Source: Hyaloperonospora brassicae (lineage: Eukaryota; Oomycota; Peronosporomycetes; Peronosporales; Peronosporaceae). Taken from it: a stretch of 64,000 nucleotides of DNA. The translations under genes and the position numbers were made by a program. Shown here piece after piece: positions 24,409-34,979 of the stretch. Under the pieces are notes generated by a model. That model searched no databases, was not told the origin of the DNA, and saw only the letters and a program-made list of their open reading frames with translations. The stretch is taken from NCBI GenBank assembly GCA_947650285.1, contig CANTFL010001217.1, positions 1 to 64,000 of the forward strand. Reading direction: 5' to 3'. Each line of letters starts with the position of its first letter. Position 1 is the stretch's first letter.

Positions 24409-25017
24409 AGGAGGCTGGCGCGCGAGGCAACCGACACGCTGGCGGCGGCGGCTATCCGCTGTCCAGAGCCGTCGGGACCATCGGGTGGTCGCTTTGCTTC
24501 TCTTGCGTGCGCGACCGACGAACGAGCGTACGACACGAACGAAGAAAGGCACAGCCGGTCGTCGCCTGGTGGGCCATCGCGCGACGAGCACACGATCGAT
24601 AGGACAAGGACGCATAGTGAACGCGAGAGATGGAAAGGAGACGCGTTTTTACGTCCCGCAAACCGCAGACTCGTAAGCAGCTGACGCCTACGAATCCCGA
24701 CATGTGGCCATCTTATCGGTGTAGAGGAGACATACTATCTGTGAAAACAAAAGTCATTTTGGATGAAAACAGAAGTTCCTGAATCCAGTTGGAGTGCCAC
24801 GTGTTGCTGGCGTTAAAAATATGGTCGGTAGGAACCCTATCGTGGAAAAGAGGTCAGCACATGTGTGGCTAGCGTGCCCACGAGTTGGCAGCACTCCACT
24901 CGCAGCACCTAAACCTTCTGCAAGCGCATCGAAATTGGGGGAGAAATATAGTCTTATCCACGACGAGACCACGATACGACGCCATCGGGCGACGGGATAG
25001 TCGATTGCTCACTTTTT

Positions 25018-25200
25018 TTGCAGCATATGCGAGGCATCAATTTTTGATCCCGCTGCTCGTCCAGCTGCGATGTCGCACCTGCCAGAAGTTCAATGCCGTG
25101 TGTAAGCCAGGCTGCGGGTATCAACTCTACATGCGCGCCTTGCATGGACTCTATCACATCAAAAGTCCTGAGAAATGGATAGCGCATTTGCCCGTTACTG
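25018..25200 (+). pseudogene. Possible zinc-ribbon fragment of a PiggyBac-like transposase
   Basis: The + frame reads RCRTCQKFNAVCKPGCGYQL and then HGLYHI, resembling the C-terminal cysteine ribbon of PiggyBac-type transposases (C..C, C..C, L-C, CF..YH), but the later Cys and Phe positions are replaced (Tyr, Ala, Leu). A run of T followed by CAG at about 25011-25022 could be a splice acceptor in front of it. No other transposase part was seen. Low confidence; it could be chance. Confidence 0.25.
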
Positions 25201-25428
25201 CCGTGCGAGGCGGCAGGCCTTTACGGAAAAATAAAAAGGGAACCAGCTGTGAACGACACGACCAAAAGAGCAGAAAATCTAGCGCTGGAATTAGCCGACG
25301 TGGCGACAACGCAGCCCTAACTCGCATAGGGTTCGGAAGGGTCGGGGGAAATCCACTGCGACCGCACGTGCGTCACGTCGTGGACAGTGTGCGTGCTGTG
25401 CCCTTCGTGCACGTCACGCTCGTCGCCT

Positions 25429-25908
25429 TTACCATAGGATTGAGCCAAGCCCCAGCAGCAGTCCCACCAGCGCCCACGTGCCGATGGCAGTCGTGACGCT
25501 ACGAGCGCCAGAGGTGTCAGACGGAGCCAGCGAGTCTGACTGCGATTGAGATGCCGTCGTGTCCCTTTTGGGCGCTCTCGTCACGGGGACCGCAATGTCA
25601 GTGGTACCGCTCGAGCTGCCGCTGTCACTGCCGTTGCCGTTGTTCATTGTTGGCACAGGATCGGCCGTCCACACGGGACCTGGAAGGTCCGTGACTTGCG
25701 TGGCGACATCTGGTGGGGCTGAAGCAGCAACATCGGCGACAGCAGGTGCGGTCGTTCCTCGATCCGTCGCGACCGGTGGGGTAGTGACTGGGTCAGCAGG
25801 ATCCGCTGCCATACTGCCCACTTGTAACCCAGCACTGGTATCTTGAGCAGCAGCAATCGCAAGTGCAAGTGCACACGCTGACAAAGCAGCGAACACCAGC
25901 GATTGCAT
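25429..25908 (-). CDS. Secreted, probably GPI-anchored Ser/Thr/Ala-rich protein
   Basis: A 159-residue protein beginning MQSLVFAALSACALALAIAA, a typical signal peptide ending around AAAQ. The body is rich in Ala, Thr, Pro, Ser and Asp without Cys beyond the signal, with a Gly/Ser/Asn tract (MNNGNGSDSGSSSG). The C-terminus is hydrophobic (TWALVGLLLGLGSILW), as in GPI-anchored precursors. An in-frame ATG lies upstream at 26001, but the internal ATG at 25908 is preferred because it starts the signal peptide. It is adjacent to and in the same orientation as the duplicated pair, with a similar architecture but no clear sequence identity. Role: probable surface or wall protein (inference). Confidence 0.7.
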   Translation of the reverse strand: MQSLVFAALSACALALAIAAAQDTSAGLQVGSMAADPADPVTTPPVATDRGTTAPAVADVAASAPPDVATQVTDLPGPVWTADPVPTMNNGNGSDSGSSSGTTDIAVPVTRAPKRDTTASQSQSDSLAPSDTSGARSVTTAIGTWALVGLLLGLGSILW

Positions 25909-26986
25909 GACTGGGGACACTTGTAGCGAAGGGCGTGGTGGGATGTTGTGGGTAAATGCAGATTTGTGAAGCACGTTGCAATCGAGACGTTGCATCTCCA
26001 TCGTTGATTGACGGCTGCCGACTGATGGCTAGCGAGACGCCCGCCGTCGCGTTCGAGTCACTTTGTTTCCATCTATCGCACGTCGGTCACGGGAGGAGGA
26101 GGTGCAGCTCTAATCATTGGTGGTACTTAGAAATCTATACGTAGCTGAAGCAAACACGCCAGTCACTCCACCTCGATCGATTGAAAGACTTGCTGCTGAT
26201 GGAAAAGCTTTGTGCCCTGACGCGGAGCCTTGACACTGTGGTCGCATCGCATCCAGAACATGCTGATGCGCCATCTTCAATGAAAAGGACTAGCTCGCGC
26301 GCAGGGAGAACGGGTTTACGATGATTGAGAAGGTCTGAGAGGTCGAAGGCGTACGTTCGGCCGGCAAAGTACCGCATTGTGGTATTCTCGATGTCTACTG
26401 CTCTTGTGAGGGACTGTATTTCTTTCGGCTATAGAGTCAAATGTATAGACATTTGAAGTCTCAGTAGAACACTCTGTAGCTTTGCTCTACGGCGGCCGTG
26501 CATCACGCACGACAAGGCTATTGCGGCGTATGGTGGGGGTAGAGTAGACATAAGAACGCGTGAAAGACTTTCGCATGCATGCTGTATTCACACACATATC
26601 GATCTTTTCACAGGCAAGGATCTCGATGCTGAGATGTTCAATCGGCGACTTTGCAAGAGCTTTGTCAGCAATCATGTCAGTCAACGTCAGTTGTGATGTC
26701 GGTGAGGTGCGCTGTCACAAAAGGTTGAATATTCTAGCATCACCATGAAAAGCATTATCAGAATGTGGCTGGGCACATGGCTGTGTCCGCAACGTCTAAC
26801 TTCGTGCAGATCGCGGACACTATTGGCACAACGATATGGTAGCTGCTCCGAACTCATTGTGTGCACCATATATAACCTGTAACATTTCTGACCTCCGTCA
26901 CTCAGCAACTCCTCACCCCATACTTCTTTAAACACAAATCTAAGACCAGAGATGGCTTGAGCATACTACTAGCTTCATTTCTATAG

Positions 26987-27054
26987 TCTCGAATTTTTAT
27001 TTGACAAGTTTTCCGCGAAGTCTCGAATTTTTATTTGACAAGTTTTCCGCGAAG
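26987..27054. repeat. Perfect 34-bp tandem duplication
   Basis: Two identical adjacent units starting TCTCGAATTTTTATTTGACA and ending TTTTCCGCGAAG (26987-27020 and 27021-27054). Confidence 0.9.
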
Positions 27055-28015
27055 TTATAGGACCCTAAAGATTGGAGAGTGATGTGAATAATGGCTCGCG
27101 GCGAGCCACATTTGGCCGCCCCTAAAATCCCTGCGTAGACTTTTTCTCTCGATTTTATCGTAATTTTCCGCATGCAGCCCTATAAGTAGGTAGACGAATT
27201 AGCGGATACATTTTGGCAGTCTAAAAGTTCAAAAATGGCTGTCGTCACCCCAAACGGTGGGTTTTTGCTTCTTTATGTATTCTATTTACTATAAATCGAC
27301 GCAGGCAATTATCCAAATTCATCAAAAACCATCACGTTTTGCAAAAACTATTGCAAAGCACAGTATTTGGCAGCGGGTAAAACGTTCCACATACGTTAGT
27401 TTCGAATAAGTACCTTGCGGTACGACCGATACATCTTCGCGGCGTATTGGACGGTCTTCCTAGTCAGAATCATGCGATATACGTCCATGTACCGAAAGCA
27501 CTATCGAGCATGGATGCGAATGGTCGAAAGGAGAGACAGATGCAAGGGATATTGGGACCATCTCCTCGAGGCCTTTATATGTGCAGTCGCAATTTGTTTA
27601 ATCATGGCCTTTTGATTCTCCTCGGAACATTTCGATGGAGATCAGTTCGCAATGAAACCGAGACTAAAAATGATGTGATGGCCGGTCGCAGTGACAGTCT
27701 CTTTCAAAAGCCCTTTTCGGTTATGAAATCACATTAAATTTAGATGAAACTCGGGCGCAGCAATAGGCCTTTCACCTGCATATTCCGTGGCCATATGTTG
27801 GGGCGGCATGTTGATAACTGTTGACTGATAAATACATAAGCTGGTATTGAAACATGCAAAAGACGTAATTATTATGCGCAGTGCGACGTGAGCATTGGAA
27901 AAGGCGCTGTCGATTGCGGAAACGGCAATAAAAACAATTTTTTCCTTTTTAAATTTGGCTGCCAAAAAAGATACAGGTTATCGGTGGTGCGCACTGAATC
28001 CGCTACCTCTTTAAA

Positions 28016-28097
28016 AAGGTAAAATCAAACTATTTTGCACCGAAACGCACTACGAAGTCGTAGTGCGTTTCGGTGCAAAATAGTTTGATTTTACCTT
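28016..28097. repeat. 82-bp perfect foldback (two 40-bp arms, 2-nt spacer)
   Basis: The left arm 28016-28055 and the right arm 28058-28097 are exact reverse complements, separated by AG. The arms begin AAGGTAAAATCAAACTATTT. Neither arm was seen elsewhere in the window by eye. It could be a miniature foldback element, joined transposon termini, a hairpin RNA source, or an assembly artefact. Confidence 0.9.
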
Positions 28098-28678
28098 GTC
28101 AGAATGATGTCCGCACTGTAATCACCTTCGTCTTTTATTGGTAATTTCTTGTGCGACATAGACTATTTCTTGATGCATAATCTGAAGCTAAGACAAACAA
28201 CGAAGTGTACAACAATAAAAAAACATTTTTTTGGTAGTAACCCTTATATTTTTACGAGCTGATCGTCAATACCCTATTTTACAATAAAATATACGTGCAA
28301 TGGACCGCTTTTTTGTGTAAAAAAATTCGTGAATGTAATTTGAAAAAATAATTTGCACCAGGTTCAACTTGACTGCCACATCCCTCCAGAAGATTTTGAA
28401 CGCTTTGATATATATCGATACGATATCGTTTAGACAAAAAGAGGAATCATATGTTGTTGTCGATCAGGTATCTCTTCCTCATTGCAATCCATAGAATTTC
28501 AAACAAATTTCCTATTTATTTCGTAAATATCTTCTTTTGTAATGATAAATCAATATATTTACAATCTTTGGATATATATGATATCTATTTTGAAGATATT
28601 TAAATAGGTAGAATAACAAACAATTCTTCAAATGAAGCGTTCGAAGATGCAAAAAAAGACAAAAGAGCTACTAAATAA

Positions 28679-28743
28679 GGGAATTGCTAAATTCACACCC
28701 CTTTTCCTTAGATTCACACCCTTACTTCAAAACCTTATGTATA
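28679..28743 (+). repeat. MULE left terminal inverted repeat
   Basis: Starts GGGAATTGCTAAATTCACAC. The first 45 bp match the reverse complement of 40206-40250 with one mismatch; about 20 further bp match with several mismatches. It contains two ATTCACACCC words 21 bp apart, possible transposase-binding units. Confidence 0.85.
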
Positions 28744-28818
28744 AAACCTTTATTCATTTTAAGATTTGATTTTTGACAAAGGTATTTCTCAAAATTTCTA
28801 GGCCATTAATTGGCAAGT

Positions 28819-29262
28819 TGTAACGGGGCACTGTTGACTACGTACTGGTCAAGAGTACGGAGTATACTTCCACTGACGACAGTGGTCGACAGTGCCCTGC
28901 TAGGTGTTTTAAGGAAAACACAGAGGAAGGAAAGGAGACTAAGTAGTCAGACTAGTCTCTTGGTAAAAGTAAAACTGTATTAATATAGTTAAGTCCTATA
29001 ACTCCTTGTAGTCTCTGTTGTCCTGACTTAATTATACTTATGTAACTATATGTATGATTGAGTCTACTCACCACCCATTGCGCGCGTCTAGCAGCGATTG
29101 GTGGGTTGATATCATCACGATATCAACCAATGCGTAGACCCTTCGGTCATCTTCAACAATATCATCATGCTCTGTGATATTGTTGATAGAATATTCAACG
29201 TGATATTCTTTATTGTCAGATTGTTTTAATGACAATCTCATGTAACGGGCTACCCCGTTACA
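28819..29262 (-). repeat. Copy A 3' LTR
   Basis: 444 bp, begins and ends with TGTAAC/GTTACA. In sense orientation it opens with a near-perfect palindrome (TGTAACGGGGTAGCCCGTTACA region, 29241-29262 on +) and contains the core CCAATCGCTGCTAGACGCGC. Confidence 0.9.
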
Positions 29263-29276
29263 TCACCCCTCCCTTA
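29263..29276 (-). other. Copy A polypurine tract
   Basis: Sense sequence TAAGGGAGGGGTGA lies directly against the 3' LTR, the normal position of the plus-strand primer in LTR elements. Equivalent tracts are at 51041-51053 (B), 54357-54370 (C) and 59234-59247 (D). Confidence 0.8.
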
Positions 29277-29279
29277 TGT

Positions 29280-29300
29280 GATAGTCACCGTGTAATAATC
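29280..29300. promoter_or_regulatory. Leader hairpin of copy A (partly decayed)
   Basis: GATAGTCACCGTGTAATAATC; the same site in copy D is a perfect 9-bp stem with a 3-nt loop. It lies between the polypurine tract and the antisense ORF start. Confidence 0.5.
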
Positions 29301-29394
29301 GAAAACTTGGTGGCCACCCGTTCGACACCAGTGGGACAGGGAGCACTTGTTCAGTCATGCCCATTCACCCCTGACCTTGACTCGCATAGTTAAC

Positions 29395-30999
29395 ATGTCG
29401 ATGCGAGGTGGTTCGAAGACCACACAGCCTGCTGCTGTGCCAGCCTCTGCGGCAGACTCTTCGTCGTCTGCTGCTCTTTCTTCGCCTGCAGCAACAGGTT
29501 CTGCAGACGCACGCGGTATCGCACCACGTGCACATGATGACCTTGGCAATGAGGTCATCAATTATGGCGAGTCAGACGTGCCTGACTCGCGCAACGTTCC
29601 AGAGGCATCCCGATCACCGGCGGTGCCTCATCATTCTTCAAGAGCAATGTCGAACGAGCGGACTCGTGAAATGCATCACAGTCTGTTCGGCAGTGATGAT
29701 GAACTCTATAGTGAGGACTACTATGTCTCACCAGTATCAACTCGTGCCTTCCCGCAAGAGCGTGGTGACAATGGCGAGATCCATCGTTATTCTGGAAGAC
29801 GTGGTACCGAAACAGGTACCACATTGAAGCGTGATGAGCTCAAGATGTGGCTCTTGCCCGAGCAGCTCATCAATGGCTTGTCTCACGAAAAAAGCCAACA
29901 CCATCTAATTCCTTAATTCGATTCAACTGAGCTTCATGGCTTGAACTCCCAGCGCGAGCAACTTTCGCGCTGAGGAAGATTTTTATCTCGATGTCTTCCT
30001 TAGACATCGATGGTACAACAGCAACCAAAAGCGTGACAAAACATCGCTTTTGGCGGCGTAGAACGCGTTCGTCCAAAACGTAAAGAATTTAGACGAGAAA
30101 GGTGGCTCAAGAAACTTGAGGCGACGCGCCTCAGCTTCGAAAAGCGAACGCCAACCGGTGCAAGGTACCGGTTGCACTGTTTGTCGAGTGAGGCAGACAT
30201 TTCTTGCCTCACATGGGGAGACCCTTGTTCGAGTTGTGTTGACAACTCGCAGCGTGCACATAGGGACGTGTTTTCCCTAAGTTCACCCTGGGGAAGGGCA
30301 CACATCTCGGCTGAGATGCGTGACGCGATTGCAAACTTGCAATCCGTCTAGAAGCGCCAAAAGCGCGTGTTTACCGATGGGCCATCGGACCTATCGGATG
30401 AGTCTCGTCATACTGGTGGACGAGACCTTCAACGTCAGCCATCAGCTGGGATCGAGTTTCCCAGCTGTAATACGATGGGGGTTACCCCCGCCACTGGACG
30501 AGGTAGCTCGTCCTTGATCCTAAATCGTCACGGTGATTCAAGATACGCTCCACTAGAAAGCGTTGACCACCTTGAGAATTCACCAAAGGATGTGGTGGAG
30601 GAGGAAAGACCTCCTCCAGATGATTCTGTTCACCATCTCGACCCTTGCGAGATGGATCGCGCAATCGATGAATTGCGCGATGACTTGAAGCACGAGCGCG
30701 ACCGGCGCTACGCTTTGACTGATACCGTGCGGAAGAACCGCAAGGATCGCGAGGCTGATCGGGCGAGAAACCGCGCCGATTACGCCACAGCGCAGCTTCA
30801 GGTCGAGCGGGATGTCCGCTCCCTTTTCGGCTAACTGGCGACAGCTCGCGGGGAGATATCTTGGTTGAGTTCCGAGGTATCATATCTGCACAACTAGACG
30901 GATCGTCTGGAGCGCGAACGCAAGAACTTGATGGATGTTCTTGAACGTGGGGGCTATCTTCATCGGAAGAAGAAGGCTCGTACTGACAGTACGACCTAA
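29395..30999 (+). pseudogene. Antisense ORF (aORF), copy A, broken
   Basis: Runs opposite to gag-pol. It starts MSMRGGSK at 29395 and keeps the motifs of the copy D product: YGESD, LFGSDDE, a central domain (broken by TAA at 29914-29916 and a frameshift near 29950), the NLQSV segment followed by an in-frame TAG at 30349-30351, then a Lys/Arg/Glu-rich coiled coil (LTDTVRKNRKDREADRA; QTAQLQVERD-like) broken by TAA near 30833 and TAG near 30896, and a basic tail KKKARTD ending at 30999. It overlaps the pol reading frame (30482-32851, -) by about 0.5 kb. Function unknown. The protein is no longer made in full from this copy. Confidence 0.7.
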
Positions 31000-32851
31000 G
31001 CCTCCCCACGTAAAACGTAGGATGCGTGCGCATCCCACGTGGCAATTCGATCGTGTATACATTGCCCTTGCGATGCAACACTTGAAAGGGACCAATGTAC
31101 TTCGGCAGTAGTTTACCACTGCCGACACTAGTGACTCCGTGTCCAGGTAAGTTTACCGTAGACAGTAGTAGTGCTAGGTCGTTAGCTTTAAATGAAAGAA
31201 CATTTGCTCTTCCATTCATGTCTGCGTTCCGTTTCTGACGGTCCACCGCATTTGCGATGGAGTCCTGAACGAAACGGACTACCGCTTCTCGATTCAGCAG
31301 GAAGTTCTCTGCTGACTCTTTGTTTTGTCTGGCAGTGCGCTTCGTGCGCACTGCTAAGAGACTGCTCTCTTCTTCAGCGAGGTTGTCTTCTTCCTCGCGG
31401 ACATAATCGGTGAAGATGCTATATATACCAGCATCGTCATCATCATCCGAGTCAACAATAGCGTCATCGCTATTGTTGAGGTGATCTTCTTCATCGATGT
31501 CGACTTGATCGACATTGGCATCATACGTGACGACGTTAGCGTCGACACGTGATGAGCAAGAGCCAGAACGGTTTTCTGCTCGAGCGAGTCCCTCCCCCCT
31601 TATCCAAGAGTTACACTCTATAAGGGTGGGCACTCGTGGATGGCGTAGGCCATTCACGTAAAACGGTGTGTGCTGTGTTGAAGCATGCACCGAATTATTG
31701 ATGGCGAATTCCACCATGGGTAGGGATTCGCTCCAACTCGGAAACGAGTGGACATATCCTCGAAGAATCTCTTCGAGGACACGGTTCGCACGTTCCGTTT
31801 GACCATCTGTTTCTGGATGGTCAGAAGTGGACATCTTCAATCGTGTTCCGAGAGTATGGAACACGGTTTGCCAAAATTCCGCCGTGAACCGAGGGTCACG
31901 GTCGGATACGAGTTCACGGGGTAACCCGTGGAGTCTAAAGACCGTGTCTAGAAAGACACGAGCACAACCTTGAGCCTTGATTGACTCAGGGACAGCAGCA
32001 AGATGGACCATCTTGCTGAATCGGTCTACAAACACAAGAATACCATTATTCTTGTGAGCGTCTTCGGGAAACCCGAAGACGAAGTCCATTGAAACGGACT
32101 GCCAGCACTCTGTCGGAACAGGCAGAGGCTGCAATGGCGCACGGGATGAAGGACTAGGCTTCACCCGTTGACAAACTTCGCAAGCACGTATATACTTGCG
32201 AACAAACTGATACTGGCGGGGCCAGTAAAAGTCACGACTTACCGTGAGGTAAGTCTTTTCCCTTCCACGATGGCCGCTTGTTGGGGCATCGTGACACTCG
32301 TACATGATGCGTAAACGCAAATCATGATGAGCGGGTACGACGACACGAGGCGTGTCGTCGGCAAAAGCTGTATAGTACAGCAATCCGTTGCGTGTACTAT
32401 ACCGATCCGATGAGGATCGGTACAAAGCCGGTAAATCCCTCATGGATTTACTGGATGGATTCACCAGATGATCCATCAATCGCAGAAGATTATTATCTTC
32501 CGCGTATGCCTTTCGTACGTCGTCAAGTAAACTTAACGACGGGACACTGACTGACAGTGTCGCAACAGTGGGCTTATCCTCACTGTTGAATTGTGCGTTC
32601 GGCTCGAAATCGGACCGGCGCGAGAGCGCATCAGCGACGACGTTTAGTCGTCCTGGTTTATACTCCACGGAGAAGTTATACTCCGCGAAGAAAGACAGCC
32701 ACCTCGCCATTCTTTGCGAGAGGTGTGGGCTGTTTACGGCCGTGCGTAATGACGCATGGTCCGTGTAGACAACAAACGGTCTATCTCCCAAGAGATAGAC
32801 GCGAAACTTAGCAAGTGCGTATTTCATGGCAAGGAGTTCCTTGTCATGCAC
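30482..32851 (-). pseudogene. Copy A RNase H end, integrase and partial chromodomain
   Basis: A 789-residue open stretch. It starts in the RNase H domain (HDKELLAMKYALAKFRVYL, VYTDHASL, VEYKPGRLNVVADALSRR), then the integrase zinc-binding region (H..H, then CEVCQRVK), the DDE core (MDFVFGF; VSDRDPRF; DGQTERANRVLEE), an acidic insert, the GPF..L-type C-terminal region, a basic low-complexity linker and a chromodomain start (FLVERILNHRDD, SYLVQWRG) that stops at TAA (30482-30484), where the conserved motif would continue with Tyr-Pro. The stop is shared with copies B and D. The upstream part of pol is in another frame, so this copy cannot make an intact polyprotein. Confidence 0.85.
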
Positions 32852-32905
32852 TGGGTAATTACTCTCGGCTTCTTGAAGCTGACGCGATCGATAGCAGATG
32901 ACGCG

Positions 32906-33966
32906 TTATGCGCCATCTGTTTCAAATTGCATCAACGCACAGCCGATTGCAAAATCGTCAGAGTCACAGACCACATGAAATGGTCTGTACTGATCTGCAA
33001 TCGCCAAGATGGGCGATTGCATCAAGCTTTTCTTGATACTTTCAAAGGAACGCTGACAGTCAGCGTTCCATGACCACTTCACATCTTTCTTGAGTAAACA
33101 AGAAAGATGAACAGTCATCTCGGCATAGTTGGGCGAGTACTTGTGCAAGTACGCCGCTAAGCCAAGGAACTTACGAAGTACCTTGACATCGACTGGCACA
33201 GGCCAGTCGGTAATCGCCTTGATCTTTTCTGGATCAGGGCGTACGCCGTGTTTACCTACGATGCACCCAAGAAGTGGCATTTCGCTAGCCGCGAACATAC
33301 ACTTCTTGAGGTTGGAATACAATTTGTGCGTACACAAAGGTGAAGAACCCGACGAACGTGAGTTCTGTGAACTTCAACATCCGATTTCCCGTCCATAGCC
33401 CGGATATGGACAAACACATCGTCGAAGTAACTCGGTGCGGAGTCTCGAACCGGTCTCAACAGATTTGAAACACATCTGTTGAATGTTGCAGGGGCGTTAC
33501 TTAGCCCCTGTGGCATAACTAGCCACTCCCACAGCATCCCGCTAGGGGTACTCACTGCCGTGAACGGGATGTCTCGTTCACGCATGAGGATCTGATAGAA
33601 TCCGTCCATCAGATCCATGGACGAAAAGATGGTACTCTTTGACATACCATCCATGATTACGTCCTTCCTCGGTATTGGCGTCTGAGCCGGTACCGTTGCA
33701 GCATTCAATTTGTTGAATGCGTGCACTGTCCGCCATCCTCCTGTGGCCTTTCGCACACAGAAGGTCGGAGAGCTGTGAAGGGAAGTTGATTCCCTCACAT
33801 GGCCCGCTGCAAAGCGATCGGCAAAGAACTTTTCGATCGCTAGTACTTGTTCACGAGGCAGTGGCCACTGCTTCATGACACAGTACTTCGAGCCCGGTTT
33901 GAGCTCGATCTCGTGTCGAGTGCCTTTGTCCTTAGGCAACTCGCAAGGCACGGATTCAGGGAACAC
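32906..33966 (-). pseudogene. Copy A reverse transcriptase
   Basis: The - frame 33966-33256 carries the Ty3/Gypsy RT blocks: TPIPRKDVIMDGM, FSSMDLMDGFYQI, MPQGLSNAPATFNR and the catalytic YFDDVFVH. A frameshift near 33330 moves the thumb/connection part to the frame 33337-32906 (LLGCIVGKHGVRPDPEKI; LRKFLGLAAYLHKY), and the RNase H begins there (FHVVCDSDDFAIG). A stop at 32906 and a further break separate it from the next segment. Catalytic residues are intact. Confidence 0.85.
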
Positions 33967-34489
33967 ATCCTTGAATTCGATCTAGATCCTTATACAAAGG
34001 ATTTGCCTGGAGCGACTTCCAGGATTGAGATTCGTATCTCTCAATCCGAGTCTTCTCATCGACCACGCTTTCGTCCATCGATGAACTGCTGAGAACCCTC
34101 TCGGTCTCAGTGAATACCGTTGTCGATCGAATATCGGTAACGTACTCGTCCTCCGCGACGATAGCACAGATCTGCTTGACTTTGCCACTACTCAGATCAC
34201 GCAAGAACCGTTTCGGTTCTAGCGTTGGCAATTGATTTATCTCCGAAGTTAGTTTCGAAGGCACAATGAGATCATGTGTATAAACGCCTACACTTGATCC
34301 GTCATTAACCAAGATATTCAGTGTCTCGATTACCTCCTGGGAAATCACTTCCACAGGATTCGGGTGAGCTTTCTCCACAATGTAGTGATCATCTACATTG
34401 TGTTCTTGTACAGTCGTGCTAACGACCGTACCACAAGTGAGGCAATCGCACTCACTCGTAGTACAACCACATAAATGTGGGCGTTCCAA
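33956..34489 (-). pseudogene. Copy A protease-RT linker
   Basis: A 177-residue frame with a Cys-rich start (CGCTTSECDCLTCG), then a segment shared with copy B (NVLVNDGSSVGVYTHDLIV-like; LEPKRFLRDLSSGKVKQ) leading to the start of RT. A 1-bp insertion near 33985 (DLDRIQ where copy B reads DLIEFKD) shifts it out of the RT frame. Function is probably a spacer in the polyprotein. Confidence 0.6.
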
Positions 34490-34880
34490 AACATTTTCAG
34501 GTCGTCATCTACGAAACAAGTGACAGGTATCGCAACCGAACGATACTTCCAACTCACCCTCGGCTCGTATTTCCTGAGCCAAGGTAGTCCTAGGATGACG
34601 TCGAACTTTTCATCGAGGTCAAGCACGATGAAATCATCATCGTACTGTTCGCCTTTTAACGTGTAGTGGATTCCGACTACACGTTTCTTCACAGTGATCG
34701 ATGCGCCTGTCGCTAGGCGCACCGTCATCTTCGTTGGAGTGATCTCCCGTTCCACGAAGTTAAAACTTCCTGCCTCTAGCGACTGGCGACGAACAAAGTT
34801 GTTCGACGCCCCACAGTCAACTAGGCGCGAAGTGAAAAGTCTTTTGTCACTTCTAACTTCAAGGTGATGAGTAACACCTC
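34393..34880 (-). pseudogene. Copy A retropepsin
   Basis: The active-site segment reads VDCGASNNFVRRQSL (Asp-Cys-Gly-Ala where most families have Asp-Ser/Thr-Gly-Ala) at about 34790-34830, followed by TVRLATGASI and the C-terminal ILGLPWLRKY signature of LTR-element proteases. A 1-bp deletion just before the catalytic Asp, seen by comparison with copy B, shifts the frame. Its normal role is cleavage of the Gag-Pol precursor. Confidence 0.75.
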
Positions 34881-34979
34881 ATCACCAGGTGCAGAGACAC
34901 ACAGAAATTGTGTGTCGAGAGCGACCTTCTTCAGGTGATTTGCAATTCTCATGATGTTGCTGGATCATTAGGGTGTTCC

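Larger units (their letters stand above)
23229..24657. repeat. Segmental duplication, copy 2
   Basis: About 1.43 kb matching 19293-20705. Differences I can see are few: an extra CCGAC near 23373, one extra 12-bp coding repeat unit, an extra G in the poly-G near 23687, a 1-2 bp difference near 24440 and scattered substitutions. It carries the second gene copy with identical promoter. Confidence 0.9.
26000..28678. other. Gene-poor flank of the MULE
   Basis: No gene could be supported. A - frame at 26135-26377 looks protein-like (YAFDLSDLLNHRKPVLP) but has no partner exon. 27000-28678 is AT-rich. It holds a 34-bp tandem duplication and an 82-bp foldback, listed separately. Confidence 0.4.

Noticed and set aside
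27415..27737. Overlapping + frames of 66 and 96 residues as a small gene
   Set aside because: No recognisable domain, no promoter, in an AT-rich transposon flank.
28679..28743. TATA-like and direct words near the MULE left end as a gene promoter
   Set aside because: The sequence is a terminal inverted repeat matched at 40187-40250; the repeat explains it.
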